In this document: one piece after another, positions 47,631 through 59,150 of the stretch
How the letters are laid out: each line of letters opens with the position of its first letter
Position numbering within the stretch: position 1 is the stretch's first letter
Source of the DNA: Chamaecyparis obtusa
Taxonomy: Eukaryota > Streptophyta > Pinopsida > Cupressales > Cupressaceae
Length of the DNA: 64,000 nucleotides
Reading direction: 5' to 3'
Assembly: GCA_027943335.1 (NCBI GenBank)
Contig: BSBK01001869.1
Span: 1,807,501 to 1,871,500, forward strand
Translations under genes and position numbers: made by a program
Notes under the pieces: model-generated
What the model saw: only the letters and a program-made list of their open reading frames with translations
Database searches by the model: none
Told to the model about the DNA's origin: nothing

Positions 47631-48260
47631 CATCATAAATAATGGTCGACCAGCTAGTCTACCACCAGAGAGATTTGTTAGCCATCAAATTGATTTCATT
47701 CTAGGAGCCTCACTTCCCAATAAGGCTTCCTATAAGGGTGGAGATGAGTGGAAGACTACTTTCAAGACTACCAAGGGACTCTATGAGTGGCTTGTAATGC
47801 CTTTTGGATTATCCTATGCCCCAAGCACATTTATGAGGTTGATGAATGAAGTATTGAAGGACTTCATTGGAAGATGGGTTTTAGTATACTTGGATGATAT
47901 TCTTTTATTCAACAAAACTAAGGAGGATCATCTTAGGCATCTGCAACTGGTAATACAAAGGCTACATGAAGAGAAGTTGGCAATCAATTAAGAAAAGAGT
48001 GAGTTCATGAAGCAAGAACTCATATACTTGGGTTTTTTTTGTCTCCAAAGGTAACTTGAGGATGGACATAAGCAAGGTGGAAGCCATTTTGAATTGGCCT
48101 ACACCTAGATCAGCCACAAAAGTAAGGAGTTTCCATGGATTGGCATAGTTCTACAAGAAGTTCATTAGGAAATTTAGTGAAGTCAGTGCACCAATATTAG
48201 ATACCATAAAGGGGGGTATGAAAGAAAAGTTCCAATGGAATGAGTAGGCTGATGAAGGAT
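47631..48260 (+). pseudogene. Reverse transcriptase of the second chromovirus, internally deleted
   Basis: It begins PASLPPERFVSHQIDFILGA and LPNKASYK, then jumps directly to GDEWKTTFKTTKGLYEWLVM at about 47740. In relatives roughly 90-100 residues lie between, including the first catalytic Asp (FSKIDL). The palm continues FGLSYAPSTFMRLMNEVL and the box YLDDILLFN. A frameshift in a T run near 48034 and TAG codons at Gln positions follow. It is inactive. Confidence 0.8.
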
Positions 48261-48720
48261 TTAAGAATTTGAAGCAAAGAATAGAAACTCAACCAATCCT
48301 GACACTTCCCAGTTTTGACAAGTTGTTTACTGTGGAATGTGATGCTAGCAATGTTGCCATCGGTGCAGTTTTGAGTCAAGAGGGAAAACCAGTCACTTTT
48401 CATAGTGAAAAATTAAATGATGCAAAGAGGAAGTATTCCTCATATGATATAGAACTATATGCACTAGTACAAGCATTAAGGAAATGGAGGCACTATCTGC
48501 TAATTCCCAAAGAATTTGTAGTCTTTACCAACAACCAGGCTTTGAGTTTTCTAAATTCAAAAGACAAACTAAGCCACAAAAGCATGAAATGGGTGGAGAA
48601 TAGCCAAGCCTACACCTTCACCATCAAACACAAGAAGGGAGTATAGAATAAGGTAGTGGATGCATTGAGTAAGAGATTACTCACGGTGCAAGAAATTTAG
48701 CTAAGAAGTATTGACATAGA
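48261..48720 (+). pseudogene. RNase H of the second chromovirus
   Basis: FTVECDASNVAIGAVLSQEG (first Asp), SSYDIELYALVQALRKWRHY (Glu), VVFTNNQALSFLNS (third acid position is Asn in TNN) and NKVVDALSKR at the end. It is open for 125 codons, 48269-48646, then has TAG codons at Gln positions. Confidence 0.8.
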
Positions 48721-49700
48721 CAATTTTAAAGACCTGTACCCAGTAGATGAAGATTTTTCAGCAGTCTATAAGGTATGTCAAGATTTTCAAAATCACTTTC
48801 ATAGTGAATACTCTGATTTTACCCTACAAGAAGGTCTTTTATTTAGAGGAGGACAACACTATGTACCGAAAGGTTCAATGAGAGAGAATTTGATACAAGA
48901 AAACCATAATGGGTCATTGAGTGGACATTTTGGGGTGCATAAGACATTATAATTAGTACAGAGGTACTATTATTGGCCTAGGATGAACAAAGATGTTCAG
49001 AAGTATGTAGAGACTTGTATGGCCTGTCAGAAGGCCAAGGGAATCTTGTCAAATGTAGGATTGTATCAACCACTTCCAATCCTAGACCGACCATGGGAAT
49101 ATGTCAACATGGATTTTGTTGTTGGACTTCCTAAGACTAAGAAAAGAATGGACAGTATTTTTGTGATTGTGGATAGATTCAACAAGATGGCTCACTTTGT
49201 ACCATGCAAAACCACACATGATGCATGCTATATAGCACATCTTTTCTTTAGAGAAGTAGTACAGATACATGGATTACCCTTAAGCATTTTATCAGATAGA
49301 GACTCTAAGTTTATGAGTCATTTTTGGAAGACCTTATGGCAGAAGCTCAGTACAAATCTTTCTTTCATCTTGGCATATCACCCACAAACCAATGGTCAGA
49401 CTGAAGTGGTGAAATGAAGCATGGGAAACCTTTTGAGGTGACTCACAAAATAATATGGACAATCATGGGATCAGTTGCTTGCACAAGAAGAATTTTCTTA
49501 TAATGATATAGTCAATAGATCCACTGGAAAAAGCCCTTCTGCAATAGTGTATGAGATCCATCCCAGAGGTATATGTGAACTCAAGAATCTTAGAAACAAC
49601 ATGAAGAAGAGTGGCTATGTAGAAGACTTTGCTCAGTCCATGGAAGAAGTCCATGATGTTGTGAAGAAGATATTAATGGAGAATACAACTCACACCAAGT
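48721..49700 (+). pseudogene. Integrase of the second chromovirus
   Basis: Zinc-binding NHNGSLSGHFGVHKT and CMACQKAKG near 48905-49040. The catalytic core has VNMDFVVGLPK, SILSDRDSKFMSHFW and YHPQTNGQTEVV, so D,D,E is intact. The 144-codon stretch 48983-49417 is open; then several TGA/TAA stops around 49414-49455 before QSWDQLLAQEEFSYND. Confidence 0.85.
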
Positions 49701-50188
49701 AGAAGGTGGATGCAAGGAAAATGGATGTTCAGTTTCAAGTAGGAGATTTAGTCATGGTGCACCTGAATAAAGCAAGGATGCAAAAAGGTGTTCCAAGTAA
49801 GCTTCAGATGAGGAAGATAGGCCCCTATGCAATTTTGGCAAAGTATGGGTCTAATGCCTACAAGGTTGACCTTCTTAGTAATATGGGTTTATCTCTAGTT
49901 TTTAATGTGGCAGATCTTGTGTCCTACAAGGGATCAATTCCAGAAGAAGGTCTTGATCTATCAGCAACTATAGAAGAGCTCAAGGCACTAAAACTTCTAG
50001 TTACCTCAAAGCTTAAGGCAGAAAAGATCTTAAATTCAAGAGTTTCCAAGCATACTGAAACAAGAACTTACATGGAATATCTAGTCAAGTGGAAAGGGCA
50101 AGCTGATTCTGAGGCTACATGGGTACAAGAGACTGAATTTAAGAAGTTGGGCATCAACTCTGACCTCATCCAATCACTTAGAAGTTGA
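49701..50188 (+). pseudogene. Integrase C-terminus with chromodomain (second chromovirus)
   Basis: 160 open codons. QVGDLVMVHLNKARM and KLQMRKIGPYAILAKYGSNA form the GPY module; LVFNVADLVSYKG is the linker; the chromodomain follows at residues 108-155: EKILNSRVSKH, YMEYLVKWKGQADSEATWVQ. The aromatic positions Tyr, Trp and Trp of the methyl-lysine cage are present. In relatives this module targets insertion to modified histones. It is the best-kept coding piece in the window. Confidence 0.85.
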
Positions 50189-50209
50189 TTTTTCTCTTTT
50201 GGGGGAATA
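50189..50209 (+). promoter_or_regulatory. Polypurine region of the second chromovirus
   Basis: TTTTGGGGGAATA immediately before TGGTGTTGGAG. The purine run is short (GGGGGAA) but correctly placed. Confidence 0.6.
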
Positions 50210-51411
50210 TGGTGTTGGAGCACCTAAATAACTAGGTTTAGGAATCCTGTAGAACTTTTAGTTTTTCTTTAAGTTGGTTTGCAAAGTGTTTATTCATTCA
50301 CTCCTATGATGACTGAGTACAAAATGAATCAAGTCAATGAATAAACACTCTAGTGCTTATATGTTTAATTTCAAGTTTTTGTGTGTGTTAGAAGTAGTCT
50401 TTAAGCCTGAAGAGATCCATCCAAGGCATCAAGAACCTGAGATTAAGTTTCTCGGCATGTAGAGAAGTTTCTCAATGAATATTGTTGCTCGATATTAATG
50501 GTGCTCGGTGAATGCTGGCACTCGGTAATATCGACACTCAGTAGATGTTGCTGCTTGGTATTACTAGCACTTAGTAAATGCTGACACTCAGTAATGGTGA
50601 TGCTCAATAATATAGGTGATCGGTACTATCGACGAAGTTCACACAATTGCCTCCCGATAAAGGTGGAATTTTGGTCTGTAATGACAGAATGGACAATAGG
50701 AAATTATTTTGAACTAGTTGAATTGACATAAGCAACAATCCAAACTATTCTGAATTGTGAAAGAGGAATTTATGGCATCTCAAGTTTTTGATTCCATTTT
50801 AGAAGGTTTTTTAAATAAAAGTAGCAGTGAGACAAAAGCAAGGAGTTGGAAAAAAAAATCAGAAGAAGAAGAGATTACTTTTGTAATAGGTGAATTTTCC
50901 AATTAATAAAAGAGTTGTGGGTTGTGTAGGTAGCAGCTGAATACATTTTTTTTTGGTTTACTCACAAGTTGTAAGTTCTTCACTAGTTTGACTTGTAAAT
51001 GTTGAATGGCTCCTCAAGGTTCCTGAATCCATGATGAAAGTCATGTGTCTGGATGGAATTCAAGAGGAGCCCTTGTACATAGTTTTCTTTGTTTTGTTTT
51101 TGATAGGAGAGGCAATAAGTTTGAATCTGGAAACTTTACCCTAGGTGAGCTCAGTAATAGTCTGGTTAGGGTAAACAAGTTAAGAAGATATTATAGGAGC
51201 ATTAACCAAATGAGAAGAGTGGATCTATCTATGTAGATCCATAGAAGGAGAAGGTAAGATTTCGGTGAGGACCGGGTTTGGAGGAGAAATTGAGTTCCTA
51301 GTGGCTCATTTCAGTATAGGGAGGTGAATGCCCTAAGAGATCTAAAGAAAGGATCTCTGAGCAGAGTCAGGCTGACTCTGTAGTAGAAACTGAGCCTGGC
51401 CTACCTCACCA
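50210..51411 (+). repeat. 3' LTR of the second chromovirus
   Basis: 1202 bp, starting TGGTGTTGGAG and ending CTCACCA (inverted tips TGGTG/CACCA). The last 329 bp match 45465-45793. Internally a series of CTCGGTA/CACTCAGTA pieces recurs at 50500-50640. Confidence 0.85.
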
Positions 51412-52029
51412 CATACCTCTGAGATACTCAAAGAAATCTTTTGGCAATAGATTTGTAAAGATGTCTGCTATCTATTCTTTTGTGCTAATGTTCTCCAACC
51501 TTATTTCTCTCCCTGCAACCTTGTCTCTTAAAAAGTGATACTTAATAGAAATTTCTTAGTTTTAGAATGCATCACAAGATTCTTTGACATATTTACTGTA
51601 TTGGTGTTATCACAATGGATAAATATTGGTTCAACAAAATTTATTCCAATATCTTTAAGCATTTGTTTCATCCAAATAATTTGAGTGTAGTTAATAGCAG
51701 CACCAACATACTTTGATTCAATAGTAGATTGAGCTACACAATCTTGCTTTTTACTTAACCATGAAACCAGCCTTTTTCCAAACAAAAATGCACCTCTACT
51801 AGTACTCTTTATGTCATCAATGTTCCCTGCCCAATTGGCATCAATATAAGCATGTAGTTCAAAGTCATCATTTTTATCATACCACAAGCCATATTTGATT
51901 ATTACTTTTTAGATATCTGAGTATCCTTTTTACAGTAGCCATGTGTGTCTCTTTAGGATTTTCTTGTTATCTAGCCACAATTCCAATAGCATTAGAAATA
52001 TTCAGTCTAGAGTGATTCAAATATCAATG
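51412..52029 (-). pseudogene. Copia C RNase H and pol C-terminus
   Basis: Minus strand, reading leftward: NHSRLNISNAIGIVAR near 52015, then DANWAGNIDDIKSTSRGAFL with the first catalytic Asp, LVSWLSKKQDCVAQSTIESK with the Glu, and HCDNTNTVNMSKN with the third Asp. It ends at EYLRGM, where the chromovirus LTR begins; the homologous tail continues in the fragment at 58046-58513. Confidence 0.8.
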
Positions 52030-53021
52030 GGGTGACCCCACAATAGTGGGTTACACTTTTTTAGACATGTTTTTTGCTGAAAAAACACATTTTTAATAAA
52101 ATATGATGATTTAAGCCATGAGAGGTTCTATTTGAAGGAATTAATTACAAATGGTTAGCTCAAAGCCGCTTAGATGCAAAAACATTGATATAACATCTAT
52201 ACTCCTCATTCATACCTACAATGGAGTCTCCTTCACACCTATTAAAATGTTGACAAAAAAATCACTTCAACTTTATCTTTTAGCAGATTAAATGAATCCA
52301 TTTGACAAACCTATCTATGTAGTAAGGTACTACTGAGAAAAATATTTCCAATGATTATAATGTTAATATATATTAAGTATATTATGACTTTGTATTTTTA
52401 ATTTTACTAAACATAGATATTTCACTGTAAGTCTACCTCTATGTTTGACGCTTATGGAAAAATAGTAAATGAGAGAAAAAAAATTCTAAAAAATATATAT
52501 GCCCTAGGTATTAAAATTATCTTTCTATAAAAAAAATAAAAAATGAAATTGGATAAATACACGACAAGTTATAAGCTATGTAGTCAAGGTATGTCAAAAT
52601 TATTGTTTAGTCAACTTCAAACATTAATAAAATATGCAATAATCATGATAATGTCATCAAACTAATTGCATGCCCTCTGTATGGATCTTATGAAACTAAA
52701 TTTGAAAGAAGCACACTGATATCTATTTTAGAAAAAAAATTATGCTCTATGAAAACAATGAAACTCTTTGAAAATGACATTTTCAACAACATACCAATTT
52801 TTGTGGGAGAACAAAAAAACCATTCAAATCAATTCAAAAATAAAAATAAAAAATATATTTAGAATCTAGACAAAAAATCCTAAAAGACTCTAATTTACTT
52901 TATCTTCTGATTTCAAATGGTTTAAGGACAATATACATTTGAATATGATTTTTTTTTTCAAAATGTAAAATTTAGTGTCTGTTCAGGCAAAAAAGTGTAA
53001 CCCACTATTGTGGGTTCACCC
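52030..53021. mobile_element. 992-bp MITE-like element with 33-bp terminal inverted repeats
   Basis: The left end reads GGGTGACCCCACAATAGTGG and onward, the right end is its reverse complement with a single mismatch over 33 bp. It interrupts Copia RT between the MIGGL block and YLNHSR, which normally lie next to each other. The interior is AT-rich with no transposase. No clear target duplication could be read (flanks CAATG and ATTAT), so the superfamily is open. Confidence 0.75.
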
Positions 53022-54200
53022 ATTATAACCCTCCAATCATTGATCTGTACTTGGTCTGAAAAACACTCTTGGTCTCATCATTATTTGACAGTTTATGGCT
53101 AGTCACCATGGGTGTACCAACAGGTTTACAATCTTCCATTCCAAACTTTTTCAACATTTCTTTAAGATACTTAGTTTGAGAGATGAAAATGCCATTCTTT
53201 CTTTGATTTATTTGCAGTCCAAGAAAGAATTTCATTTCACCTATCATGGAAATCTCAAATTCATTCTCTATTTATTTAGAAAAATTCTTACACATCTCAT
53301 CATTGCCTCCGAAAATAATATCATCAACAAAAAATTCTATTATCAAAACTCCATCTTGACTAGTTCTTAAATACAAGTTATTGTCAACATTACCTTTTTT
53401 GAATCCAAGGCAAAGTAAGTACTTGTCTAACCTTGCATACCAAGCCCTTGGTGCTTGCTTCAATCTATACAGTGATTTCTTCAATTTGCATACCATGTCT
53501 TCATCTTTTGATAGAGGAAATCCATCAAGTTGTTCTATAGATACTTCTTCTTCAAGATCCCCATTTAAAAATGCAGATTTCACACCCATCTGATATACTT
53601 TGAAGTCTTTATGTGCAGCATAAGCCAAGAATAATCTCATAGCTTCTATCCTAGAAATAGGAGAAAATGTCTCCTCAAAATCTATGCCTTCTTATTGTGA
53701 ATAGTCTTTGCATACCAATATTGCCTTGTTCCTTACAACAATTCCTTCTTCATTCATTTTGTTTCTGAAAACCCACTTTTTCCCTATCACATTTGTGTCT
53801 TTAGGTCTAGGAACCAATTCCAAAGTATTATTATTCTTTATCTATTCTAATTTTTCTTTCATAGCTTTGATCCAAGATTCATCAGTAGTCTTTGGTTCAA
53901 CTTGAGAAATCAAACAAATTTCTTCCCTTGTCTTTGATCTAGTCATTATTCCTTTACTTGCATTACCAATAATTTGATTTTCAGGATGATCTTTCTTCAC
54001 ATACCTCAGAGTCTTAGGAATCTCAGTGGCCTCATTTGTGTCATCATCACAAATCTCATTTTCACATTCAGTTTCAATATGTTCTTCTTCTTCTACAGTA
54101 GTAGCCTCCTTGATCTTTGTATTCTGATTACACTCATACATTCTCTCTTGTATCTAAAACTTTCATCTATCTTCACATTGTTACTTTCAATCATCTTTCT
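53022..54200 (-). pseudogene. Copia C reverse transcriptase
   Basis: Minus strand. MKEKLE near 53845 begins the RT domain; the stretch 53640-53272 carries [40 protein letters not shown] and the catalytic box [10 protein letters not shown], and 53247-53023 carries MKFFLGLQINQRKNGIFISQ and KPVGTPM. These are classic Copia RT blocks, with both Asp of the box kept. It is split from RNase H by the inverted-repeat element. Upstream, 54141-53842 is the acidic linker between integrase and RT. Confidence 0.85.
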
Positions 54201-54362
54201 TAATCTCAGGTTAGAGCATTTTTAATCCTTTCTCTTAGTAGAATAGCCAAGGAAAATTCCTTCATCACTTCTAGCATCAAATTTCCCTATTTCATCATCT
54301 CTTTTGATATAGCATTTACTGCCAAATATTTTGAAGTATTTTACAGTAGGAGTATGATTAAA

Positions 54363-55000
54363 CTATAATTCATAATGAGTCTTACTTGTACCTTCTCTTA
54401 TTTGAATTTTGTTCAAGGTGTATACTATTGTCCCAACAGCTTCTCTCCAATGCACATGAGATACATTTCCTTCAAGCAACATTTTCCTAGCAGCATCTAG
54501 TATAGTTTTGTTCCTTTGCTCTTCTATTCCATTTTGTTGTGGATTCCTAGGAGCATATGTATACCTTTTTATTCCATGGTCTTCATAATATGAATTGAAT
54601 ATATCTAAAGTAAATTCTCCACTTCTATTTGATCTCAAATAGTTTATCTTTAGGCCTGATTCATTCTCTACTTTTTCTTTGAATATATTGAATTTGTCAA
54701 GTGCTTCTGATTTCTCTTTCAAGTAAGTGATCCACATCATTCTAGAAAAATCATCAACAAAAAGTATAAAATACCTTTCACCATAGTATGATCTTGTCCT
54801 TGTAGGTCCACATAGGTCTTTATGTACCAGATCCAACTTTCCTTTTGTTGTATATGATTTAATTTTATAACTACTTCTAGTTTTCTTTCCAATAACACAT
54901 TCTTTGCACATAGTGTTAGATGGTTTTATAATTTTTCGGTAGGTCTCTTATTGCATTAGTCAAGCTTTCCTTCACAATATTATCAAAACTACAATGAAAA
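54363..55000 (-). pseudogene. Copia C integrase
   Basis: 182 open codons on the minus strand, 54911-54363. CKECVIGKKTRS is the end of the zinc-binding part; LDLVHKDLCGPTRTRSYYGE carries the first Asp; INYLRSNRSGEFT is the second catalytic block, but its usual Asp (S-D-R) is Asn; YAPRNPQQNGIEEQRNKTI carries the Glu. The Tork lineage is likely. One catalytic residue is lost. Confidence 0.85.
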
Positions 55001-55139
55001 AACCTTTTGTGCCATAACTAGTTGTCATCTACCATCACAACAAAACAAGAAGTTCTAGATGTATTTAACTCAAATACATTACCTCTAGATTTAGCATGGG
55101 TTGCAATCAATTTTCCTATCTTACTTCTGATGAAACACT

Positions 55140-55480
55140 TTCCATCAAAGAATTTCAATCGATACTCTTTGTCCCTTAGTTTTCCAACACTCAACAAGTT
55201 ATGCTTAAGTCAACAAATAATTCATTGTAATTATTAGTCCTTCCATCCAAAGAAATAGAGTCTACTCCTATGATAGGTTTAGAAACATTGTCTCTAAATC
55301 TTACAACACCACCATCATATTTCATTAGTTTAACAAACTTGTTTTTGTCTCCATTCATATGATGTGACAAATACTATCTATAACCCATTCAAATTTCTTA
55401 TCAACATGTGATACTAAAGCTTTTTCTTCATGTACTGGTTTTTCATCTTTAATAGCAATAAATCCAATCTCCTTATAATC
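55140..55480 (-). pseudogene. Copia C protease, frameshifted
   Basis: FEWVIDS near 55392-55372 has the active-site Asp; a short deletion and frameshift disrupt the following CSHHM motif, after which HHMNGDKNKFVKLM continues, then IIGVDSISLDGR. This fits a Copia retropepsin located between gag and integrase. Confidence 0.65.
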
Positions 55481-56450
55481 ACAATCATCATCATCAGAGA
55501 TACCTTCACTATCATAATAAGATTATTTTTATTTTGAATACTTAGGCTTGAAAAACTTAGGTTTGTTCTTAGGAACTCTTGTAGGACATCTAGATGCAAA
55601 GTGACCTATCTTATTGCATTAAAAGCATTTTAAAGGTAACTTTCCTTCAAATTTACCCTTACCTCTCGTTTCTCTTCTAGTGATCAGTGAAACAAGTTAA
55701 TCTAGTTTTCTTTCTTATTCATGTATCTATTCCCATTCATCAACATATTCACCAAGCTCTTCTTTTATGTTATCACTGCTGGTGCTTAGAATTGCAGATA
55801 TTATCTTTCTATGTGTAGATTCCTTAAAATTTATTTCAACTTTAGGTACAGAATCTCCTATTTTTGCAGCTTCAAAGGTAGTTAGCTTTGCAATCAAAAT
55901 TTCTCTATAAAGTTTGGAGTCAAAGGTATAATCTCTTCTATGGCCTAAAATTTGGTCTTTTAGACTGGTGTCAATGATCTAAGGATCTTTGCAATGACTT
56001 CTTATTCTTCATAAGTGCCTTTAGAGTTTCTAATTCCAATCACAACCTCAGTGACTCTTTGTACATAAGCCCTTATGTTTTTATCATACTTCATTTGTAA
56101 CTTTTTCATCCTTGTTTTGTAGTTCTGTAACTTCGCTTGTTTGGTAAACTTGTCCCCTTCATACAATGTTTCTAATATTGTCCAAATCTCATGTGTTGAA
56201 TCTAGATCTTTAACTTTAGTAAATTCTTCTTTAGAGAGTGCGCTTATCAGTGCTTCCCTTGTGACTATGTTGTATGAAAATGTCTTATTTTCATCATCAA
56301 TAGCCTTAACTAATTCATTCTTTGTCTTCATGGTTACCTCATTCTTTGTAGTCATCCAGTAGTCAATGTCCAAACAAATGAGTTTGCATCTTGTTCTTCC
56401 AACTATCAAAGTTTCCAAGATTAAATTTTGGACTATCCTTCCTATAGAAT
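55481..56450 (-). pseudogene. Copia C gag
   Basis: Minus strand. UBN2-type capsid: the open stretch 56418-56002 includes FTKVKDLDSTHEIWTILETL and KMKYDKN-type segments (MKKLQMKYDKNIRAYVQRV). Downstream near 55600 is a knuckle CF, a stop, CNKIGHFASRC followed by RVPKNKPKFFK. The N-terminal part is repeated in the duplicated unit at 56566-56880, where MAFYRKDSLKFDPGNFDSWK gives the usual Copia gag start. Confidence 0.8.
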
Positions 56451-56884
56451 TCCATCTCCAAGATCACCTCAAGTTGTTAATATTTCTCTCGAAGGACCAA
56501 TATATCTAATACCAAATTTTAGGAACAATAGTCAACCAATACAACTAAGAGGGGGGGTGAATCAATGCTTCCCTTGTGACCATGTTATATGAAAATGTCT
56601 TATTTTCATCATTAGTAGCCTTAGCTAATTTATTCTCTATCTTCATGGTTACCTCATTATTTATAATCATCCAGTAGTCAATGCCCAAACATAGAAAATG
56701 AGTTTGCATCTTGTTCTTCCAACTGTCAAAGTTTCCAGGATCAAATTTTAGACTATCCTTCCTATAGAATGCCATCTCCAAGATCACCTCAAGTTGTTAA
56801 GCTTTCTCTCTAAGGACCAATAGCTCTAATACCAATTGTTAGGAATAATAGTCAACCAATACAACTGAGAGGGGGGGTGAATCA
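56251..56884 (-). repeat. 315-bp tandem duplication over gag start, PBS and LTR tip
   Basis: TGCTTCCCTTGTGAC occurs at 56251 and 56566, exactly 315 bp apart, and both units run through the gag N-terminus, PBS-like TCTAATACCA and the first LTR bases (GGGGGGGTGAATCA). The junction shares ATCA, so microhomology is likely. Confidence 0.85.
56823..56834 (-). promoter_or_regulatory. Primer-binding site of Copia element C
   Basis: Minus-strand TGGTATTAGAGC, one C-to-T change from the initiator tRNA-Met complement, two bases from the LTR end CCTAACA. Confidence 0.8.
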
Positions 56885-58045
56885 GTTGTATGCCATGTTA
56901 TTAAAATTTAAACTTTGAATACCATCAATATAAAATCAAGTGAGCACAATGAATGCCAACACAATATTTTTTGTCGAGGAAATCCTGGTGGGAATTAACA
57001 CCCACTAATGAAGTACTGAGAGTATAGTATCCTTGTTAGAAGATCTATCCCTATTAGGAGCTGATTAAAACATTACAATACATAGTCCTTGTTAGAGGAC
57101 AAACCCTGTTAGGAGTCAAGAAAAGAGGTAGGTTCACTACCCAAAGAAGGTTATGACCACCTTCAAAACTCACTGTTTGCAATGCAAGTGTATGTAAGGA
57201 AATACACAATCCTTGAACTGTCTAATAGCAATTGTATTTTCTTGATTAGTTCCAATGAAGTATATAGATATCCTATCCTCTACATCCAACAGACACAAGC
57301 TCGTAGCTTCCACAATCTTCTTTTACATTACATATATTCTACCATATCTTTTCAAAAGAAAATATCTTACATATATACCCTATTACAAAATAAATGATCA
57401 GGTCGGCCAACTAGGCTTTCCTAATATACAAATGATTATATAACTCCTTGCTAAGATACATACAGTATCTAAAACAAGTATACAACAATTATATTTCAAT
57501 AATTAAGGACCAACATCCATAATTCATGCTCGCCATCCATGATACACGTTGCAAATCTGAATTCAGCTTCCAAATAGGTCTTCTCTAGAACACATGCCAC
57601 AACTGATGTCATCCTGCTTTCTATACCTTGCTAAGATTGGTGAACATTCCTACATACACTATATGGCATTCCTTAAGCTCACATATACTGAATCCACATC
57701 GCCTGTAAGATATACCCAAAACTCAGAGACTTACTCTATCAACTTCCACTATCACAGTCGAGTAACCAGTCTTCACCAAATCTTCTATAACTCAACCAAT
57801 ATGAAATATTACATCATGTGATCTTAGATATAAGATTAAAAAACCTTCCTATACACACATCTATGTTCACATATTCTAAATCATCTGTACGACATCCGTA
57901 CACTGTAATAACCAGTCTATTTTCTTCATAGAAACATATGTTGACATCAGTGACAAAACAGGAATGACAAAAACATTGATAAAGTAGTGATTAAACATAT
58001 TAAATGTATCCAACAATCTACCCAATGCATCATCAATATCTAACA
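56837..58045 (-). repeat. LTR of Copia element C, PBS on one side and polypurine tract on the other
   Basis: 1209 bp. On the minus strand it starts TGTTAGATATTGATG right after a polypurine tract and ends CCTAACA before a PBS. An LTR with both signals sits between two internal regions. The first 976 bp (plus-strand order) match 18575-19520. Confidence 0.75.
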
Positions 58046-58513
58046 ATCTCCCCCTTTGGCATTAATGGCAACATATGGGAAAATCCATCAACCCAAGTTT
58101 GTTAACCAAGAATACTATCTTTCCTCATATAGTCTCCCCATATAGTAGGGATTTTCTCATAGTATCTCTCCCCCTTTGACAACAATGGCAAAGGGTGCCA
58201 TAAGTTATCACTGTCTTCTATTTTAGTCTTCATTAATCAGGTGCTAAATCACCCAAATGTATTTTGTAAGCTCCCAATGATCACTCCTCATGAGGAGTAG
58301 ATCCATACATCAAGTCTAGAAAATGATAAAGCTCTGAATACCTCTAGACTGATGCATCTTTGCATCATTTAATTCTCACTAGGAGGGGCCTAGAACCCAA
58401 GCATACCTCTAAGATACTCAAAGGAATCTTTTGGCAATGACTTTGTAAAGATGTCTACTATTTGTTCTTTTGTACTAATGTACTCCAACCTTATTTCTTT
58501 CCCTGCAACCTTG
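58046..58513 (-). pseudogene. Second partial Copia C: pol C-terminus, 3' UTR and polypurine tract
   Basis: Minus strand: KVAGKEIRLEYISTKEQIVD, IFTKSLPKDSFEYLRGMLGF and a stop, the normal Copia pol end, then about 360 bp of 3' UTR and CCAAAGGGGGAG (58059-58048) before the LTR. It matches 51412-51525 over its first 110 bp. It is cut at about 58513, just before the tRNA-bearing repeat. Confidence 0.8.
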
Positions 58514-58829
58514 TTCTATTTTTTATAAGTTTTAGAGGCACCCATTTAAATCGTAATATTTTTTAGTGTTTTTACCATTTCATATAATATTAGAAACGGA
58601 AGAAATTACCAAAATGTTAGTATTTTATTGAATTTATTTGACAAAAGTTTGGTTTGAGATGAGACATTATCCTAAAGCTTTTAAATTCAAAAATTATCAT
58701 ATGGTAAGTTACAGAGGCTACAGTAGAGGTTTGGCTACTAGATTTTGTTTTATTGGAGTTGTCCATATGATGAGACACTATACTTGATAAATGGAAAGTA
58801 CTAGTATACACGGTATGATTATTCTTTAA

Positions 58830-58900
58830 AGGATACTAGCTCAGTGGAAGAGCACCTACTTTACAAGTAGGAGGATGGTGGTTTGATTCCATCGTACCCT
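58830..58900 (+). tRNA. tRNA-Val(UAC)-like sequence, copy 2
   Basis: Same cloverleaf as copy 1 with anticodon TAC. The acceptor is AGGATAC against GTACCCT, so one pair (position 4) is lost, while the D loop AGTGGAA is closer to consensus. D, anticodon and T stems are intact. Probably a decaying copy. Confidence 0.5.
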
Positions 58901-58901
58901 A

Positions 58902-59150
58902 ATATGAATAAATTAATGACTACGTATATGACTAAATTAAGGACTAAATATATGACTTAAAAAATGACTAAATTAATGACCAAACATATGACTAAATTAA
59001 GGACTAAATATATGACTAAATATATGAATAAATAAATGAATAAATCAATGACCAAATCAATGACCAAATCAATGACTAAATAAATGACTAAATAAATGAC
59101 TAAATACATGACTGAATAAATGACTAAATCAATGACTAAAATAGTTTTTT
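58902..59150 (+). repeat. 12-bp minisatellite in copy 2
   Basis: About 20 units of GACTAAATAAAT with the same variants as copy 1, in a strict 12-bp register except for a few slips. Confidence 0.85.

Larger units (their letters stand above)
45465..51411 (+). mobile_element. Second Ty3/gypsy chromovirus (CRM/Galadriel-like?)
   Basis: It has a PBS, gag, PR, RT with an internal deletion, RNase H, integrase and a clear C-terminal chromodomain, and LTRs bounded by TGGTG...CACCA. It inserted into the pol of Copia element C, whose sequence resumes at 51412. Assignment to chromoviruses is firm; the CRM/Galadriel suggestion rests on the FNVADL motif and is tentative. Confidence 0.8.
51412..58045 (-). 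mobile_element. Copia element C (Tork-like), main right part
   Basis: On the minus strand: LTR (56837-58045), PBS, gag, zinc knuckle, protease, integrase, RT and RNase H, ending at 51412 where the chromovirus inserted. The left LTR is 18575-19520. The order PR-IN-RT-RH is diagnostic for Ty1/Copia. A 992-bp inverted-repeat element sits inside RT, and 315 bp spanning gag, PBS and LTR tip are duplicated in tandem. Confidence 0.8.
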
